Origin: Dermacentor variabilis
Taxonomy: Eukaryota; Arthropoda; Arachnida; Ixodida; Ixodidae
Reading direction: 5' to 3'
DNA length: 64,000 bases
Assembly (NCBI RefSeq): GCF_050947875.1
Contig: NC_134571.1
Coordinates: forward strand, 263,001-327,000
The translations under genes and the position numbers were made by a program. Shown piece after piece: positions 62,014 through 64,000 of the stretch. Below the pieces are notes generated by a model. The model had not been told where the DNA came from. It saw only the letters and a program-made list of their open reading frames with translations, and made no database searches. The stretch's first letter is position 1. Each line of letters starts with the position of its first letter.

Positions 62014-64000
62014 CGACTTCGCTGCAAAAAAAAAAAAGGAATATAAGAATAAAAGAAAAAAAAAACCGCCTCAGCCGTCAATATCGCGGCCTCAGATTTC
62101 GTCATGATGGCACCGCCACCACCGGCACGGCTCCGTGAGCAGCTACCAAGCTGTTCACTTTCGTTATCTTCCTTCCCTCGGCGGCAGCGCATTGTCTTGA
62201 TGCCAGCGACGCGCTAAATCTGCACCATCATTCCGTCATGCATCGCTTCCGCGACCAAGCAATCTTTCGGCGGCAACCGTTCACTGCCGTATTGACAATA
62301 CAACTTTAAAATGCTTGCCTTCGAGAAAGCAGCATGAATAAAAATGGAACGCGACTATGTGACCATGGGGAACATGTTCACAGGGCCATACTATTGATGA
62401 CAGCATCACAAAAGGCTAGATGTGGTCAGGTTGACTTTGCAGGTTTGGAAGTAATGACTGACCGGCTAGTTGCTTCATTATCACAAAGAACAGCGCTTAA
62501 AGTTAGCGCAGTTTGTGTGTGGTTCCTCCTTTGTGTCCCATCGTAAAGTGCTGTTCTTTCTGTGACTTTACAGGTGCTCTTTTTCTGCGTCAGGTACGTC
62601 TTCTAAGAGTGTTTACTTGGAAAATTTTTGCTCGCATGGCTTTTACAGAAGCATGTTTAGTCGAAATATTTTCGCTTGGCTGCATAATCTCGAGGACGGG
62701 CTCCAAACTGCTCATTTTCTTTAGCCACGCAAGAACCATTACTGAAAATTTATTTAACGTAGCTTTGTTAATTACGCAAACAACTTCAACTTACTCCGCA
62801 TCTAGAGGTTACCAATCTGAACACTCGAATGATAAAATGATGTTAACATTGTATCGTTTCAATATTTTTCTTTCGTGCGCTTAAGAGCAGCCGCATATTG
62901 ATGGTGCTGTAGACGTCTTATAAAGTAAGTGTGAAAGCTTGGACAGGTTATCTTGGCACAAATCAACATCATGAACTTAAAACACATGGCCCAACCTTGC
63001 ACGTCTGTCTTTACAACAGATTCTCATACATTATACAAGAAGCACCTCAGCGCTACGGTACATCCCACAAGGTGTGCGAGAACATTGTGCGCGCCCCCGA
63101 TTAGGTTTCTGAGCGTTGGTGGCATCAGGCTCGGTTTCCTGGCACCATAAGGAATAAAAACAGCTACCTGGAGGAAAGCATTGGGTACATTTTTAGTACT
63201 TTGTAACATATGGATGAGCACGGATATGTACGTTAGATCGAAAAGTACTGAAATATTAAGGTGAGGGTTTCGCTGGATGTATTTTAGCTGACAGGATCTA
63301 AAGAAAAAAATACTGCGATTTTGTGACAATTAATGCTGACATGAAATATGAGCTGCGACACAGTACCAGTGCTGGAACTGGCCCCTGGACTACAGGGCTA
63401 CATTGAACCACGATATGCTGGTTTGATAAATACCAGTAATTGAAAAGTTGTTCGCTCTTGCATTCCCTATATGTCGGCGCCGCTGTGCAGTGTTGGGGGC
63501 CCTTTTTAAACCACAAGCACTATGCTTCAGCTAATATTGCAAGCAACTATTCTTTTTTTTTTAGGTGGGGGGGGGGGCTTTATTTAGCGTCTAACCACAG
63601 TTCCAAAGTTATCAGTTAGCTCAAGATGCGCCTGCATGTGTATCTAATATCGAGTATGTTGTCGCGGATTCAATAGCGAAAGAGCGTTATCTTATCAGAT
63701 TGCGCGCGTGAAGCGAATACTGGCGTACATTCTCCATCACATTTGACGACCCGAAATTGCGCTGCAATGTACGAGCATTCCAATCTGACGAACCGACGCC
63801 TTGATCCGTAGATCGGAATCAGAGGAAGCACTTTACGCGCAGCCATCGTTATGTTTGAGTGTTATTTTCTTTTCCAGCGCAAGCTCACCTATGAGTTAAA
63901 TTCGTGACTGACTCTTTTGGAAGTGTTTTATTCTTGACATTACTACAACGTGAGAGTATAGAGGTGCTCCATCTTCATTGAGTGAATAGTGGGAAACGGA
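62014..64000. other. no gene identified
   Basis: Starts with A-rich runs. Contains a T run and a G run near 63554-63580. A 70-codon frame at 62334-62546 and a 123-codon frame at 62513-62884 have no recognisable motif or convincing splice sites. Confidence 0.4.

Overview
This window is eukaryotic and most probably from a hard tick (Ixodidae). The evidence is the repeat content: a tRNA-derived SINE of the type common in ixodid ticks, Penelope-like elements (PLEs) with GIY-YIG endonuclease domains, I-type LINEs with RNase H domains, Ty3/Gypsy elements, long introns and AT/CA microsatellites. There are no operons, bacterial genes, CRISPR arrays or convincing rRNA/tRNA genes. Most of the sequence is nested transposable elements. 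Only a few stretches look like cellular or domesticated gene exons.

Layout: 1-6914 holds two exons of an intact Mutator-like transposase gene (minus strand) separated by a 5.8-kb intron that carries a SINE. 8982-11261 holds a tentative plus-strand host gene end (three phase-compatible exons and a poly(A) signal). 13966-14864 holds two TTAA-bounded non-autonomous DNA transposons placed head to head. 15-17 kb is a patchwork of an LTR-like promoter region, an RTE LINE scrap and a PLE end. 19909-20443 is an uncharacterised inverted-repeat element. 21641-28617 is a broken PLE, a complete but decayed Ty3/Gypsy element (Gypsy-1, minus), and a small composite of TA repeats, a hammerhead-like motif and a 73-bp copied piece of Gypsy-1 gag. 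29.1-33.3 kb holds scraps of LINEs and a third Gypsy element.

The central feature is 34942-49651. A PLE inserted with a 12-bp target duplication. A Ty3/Gypsy element of the Gmr1-like type (integrase BEFORE reverse transcriptase, SCAN-like gag) then inserted into it with a 4-bp duplication, and was later doubled to LTR-int-LTR-int-LTR. The middle LTR is a visible recombinant of the two outer LTRs, which points directly to unequal LTR-LTR crossing-over. Both copies have fully open gag and pol frames.

The right part, 52128-60960, is a LINE-in-LINE nest. A near full-length I-type LINE (LINE-A, 53997-59923) interrupts an older LINE (LINE-B) and is flanked by a 12-bp duplication, and a second truncated LINE-A copy also lies inside LINE-B. 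61.0-62.0 kb holds a 78-bp tandem repeat, also present near 2 kb, and a second copy of the TTAA element. The last 2 kb shows nothing I can name.
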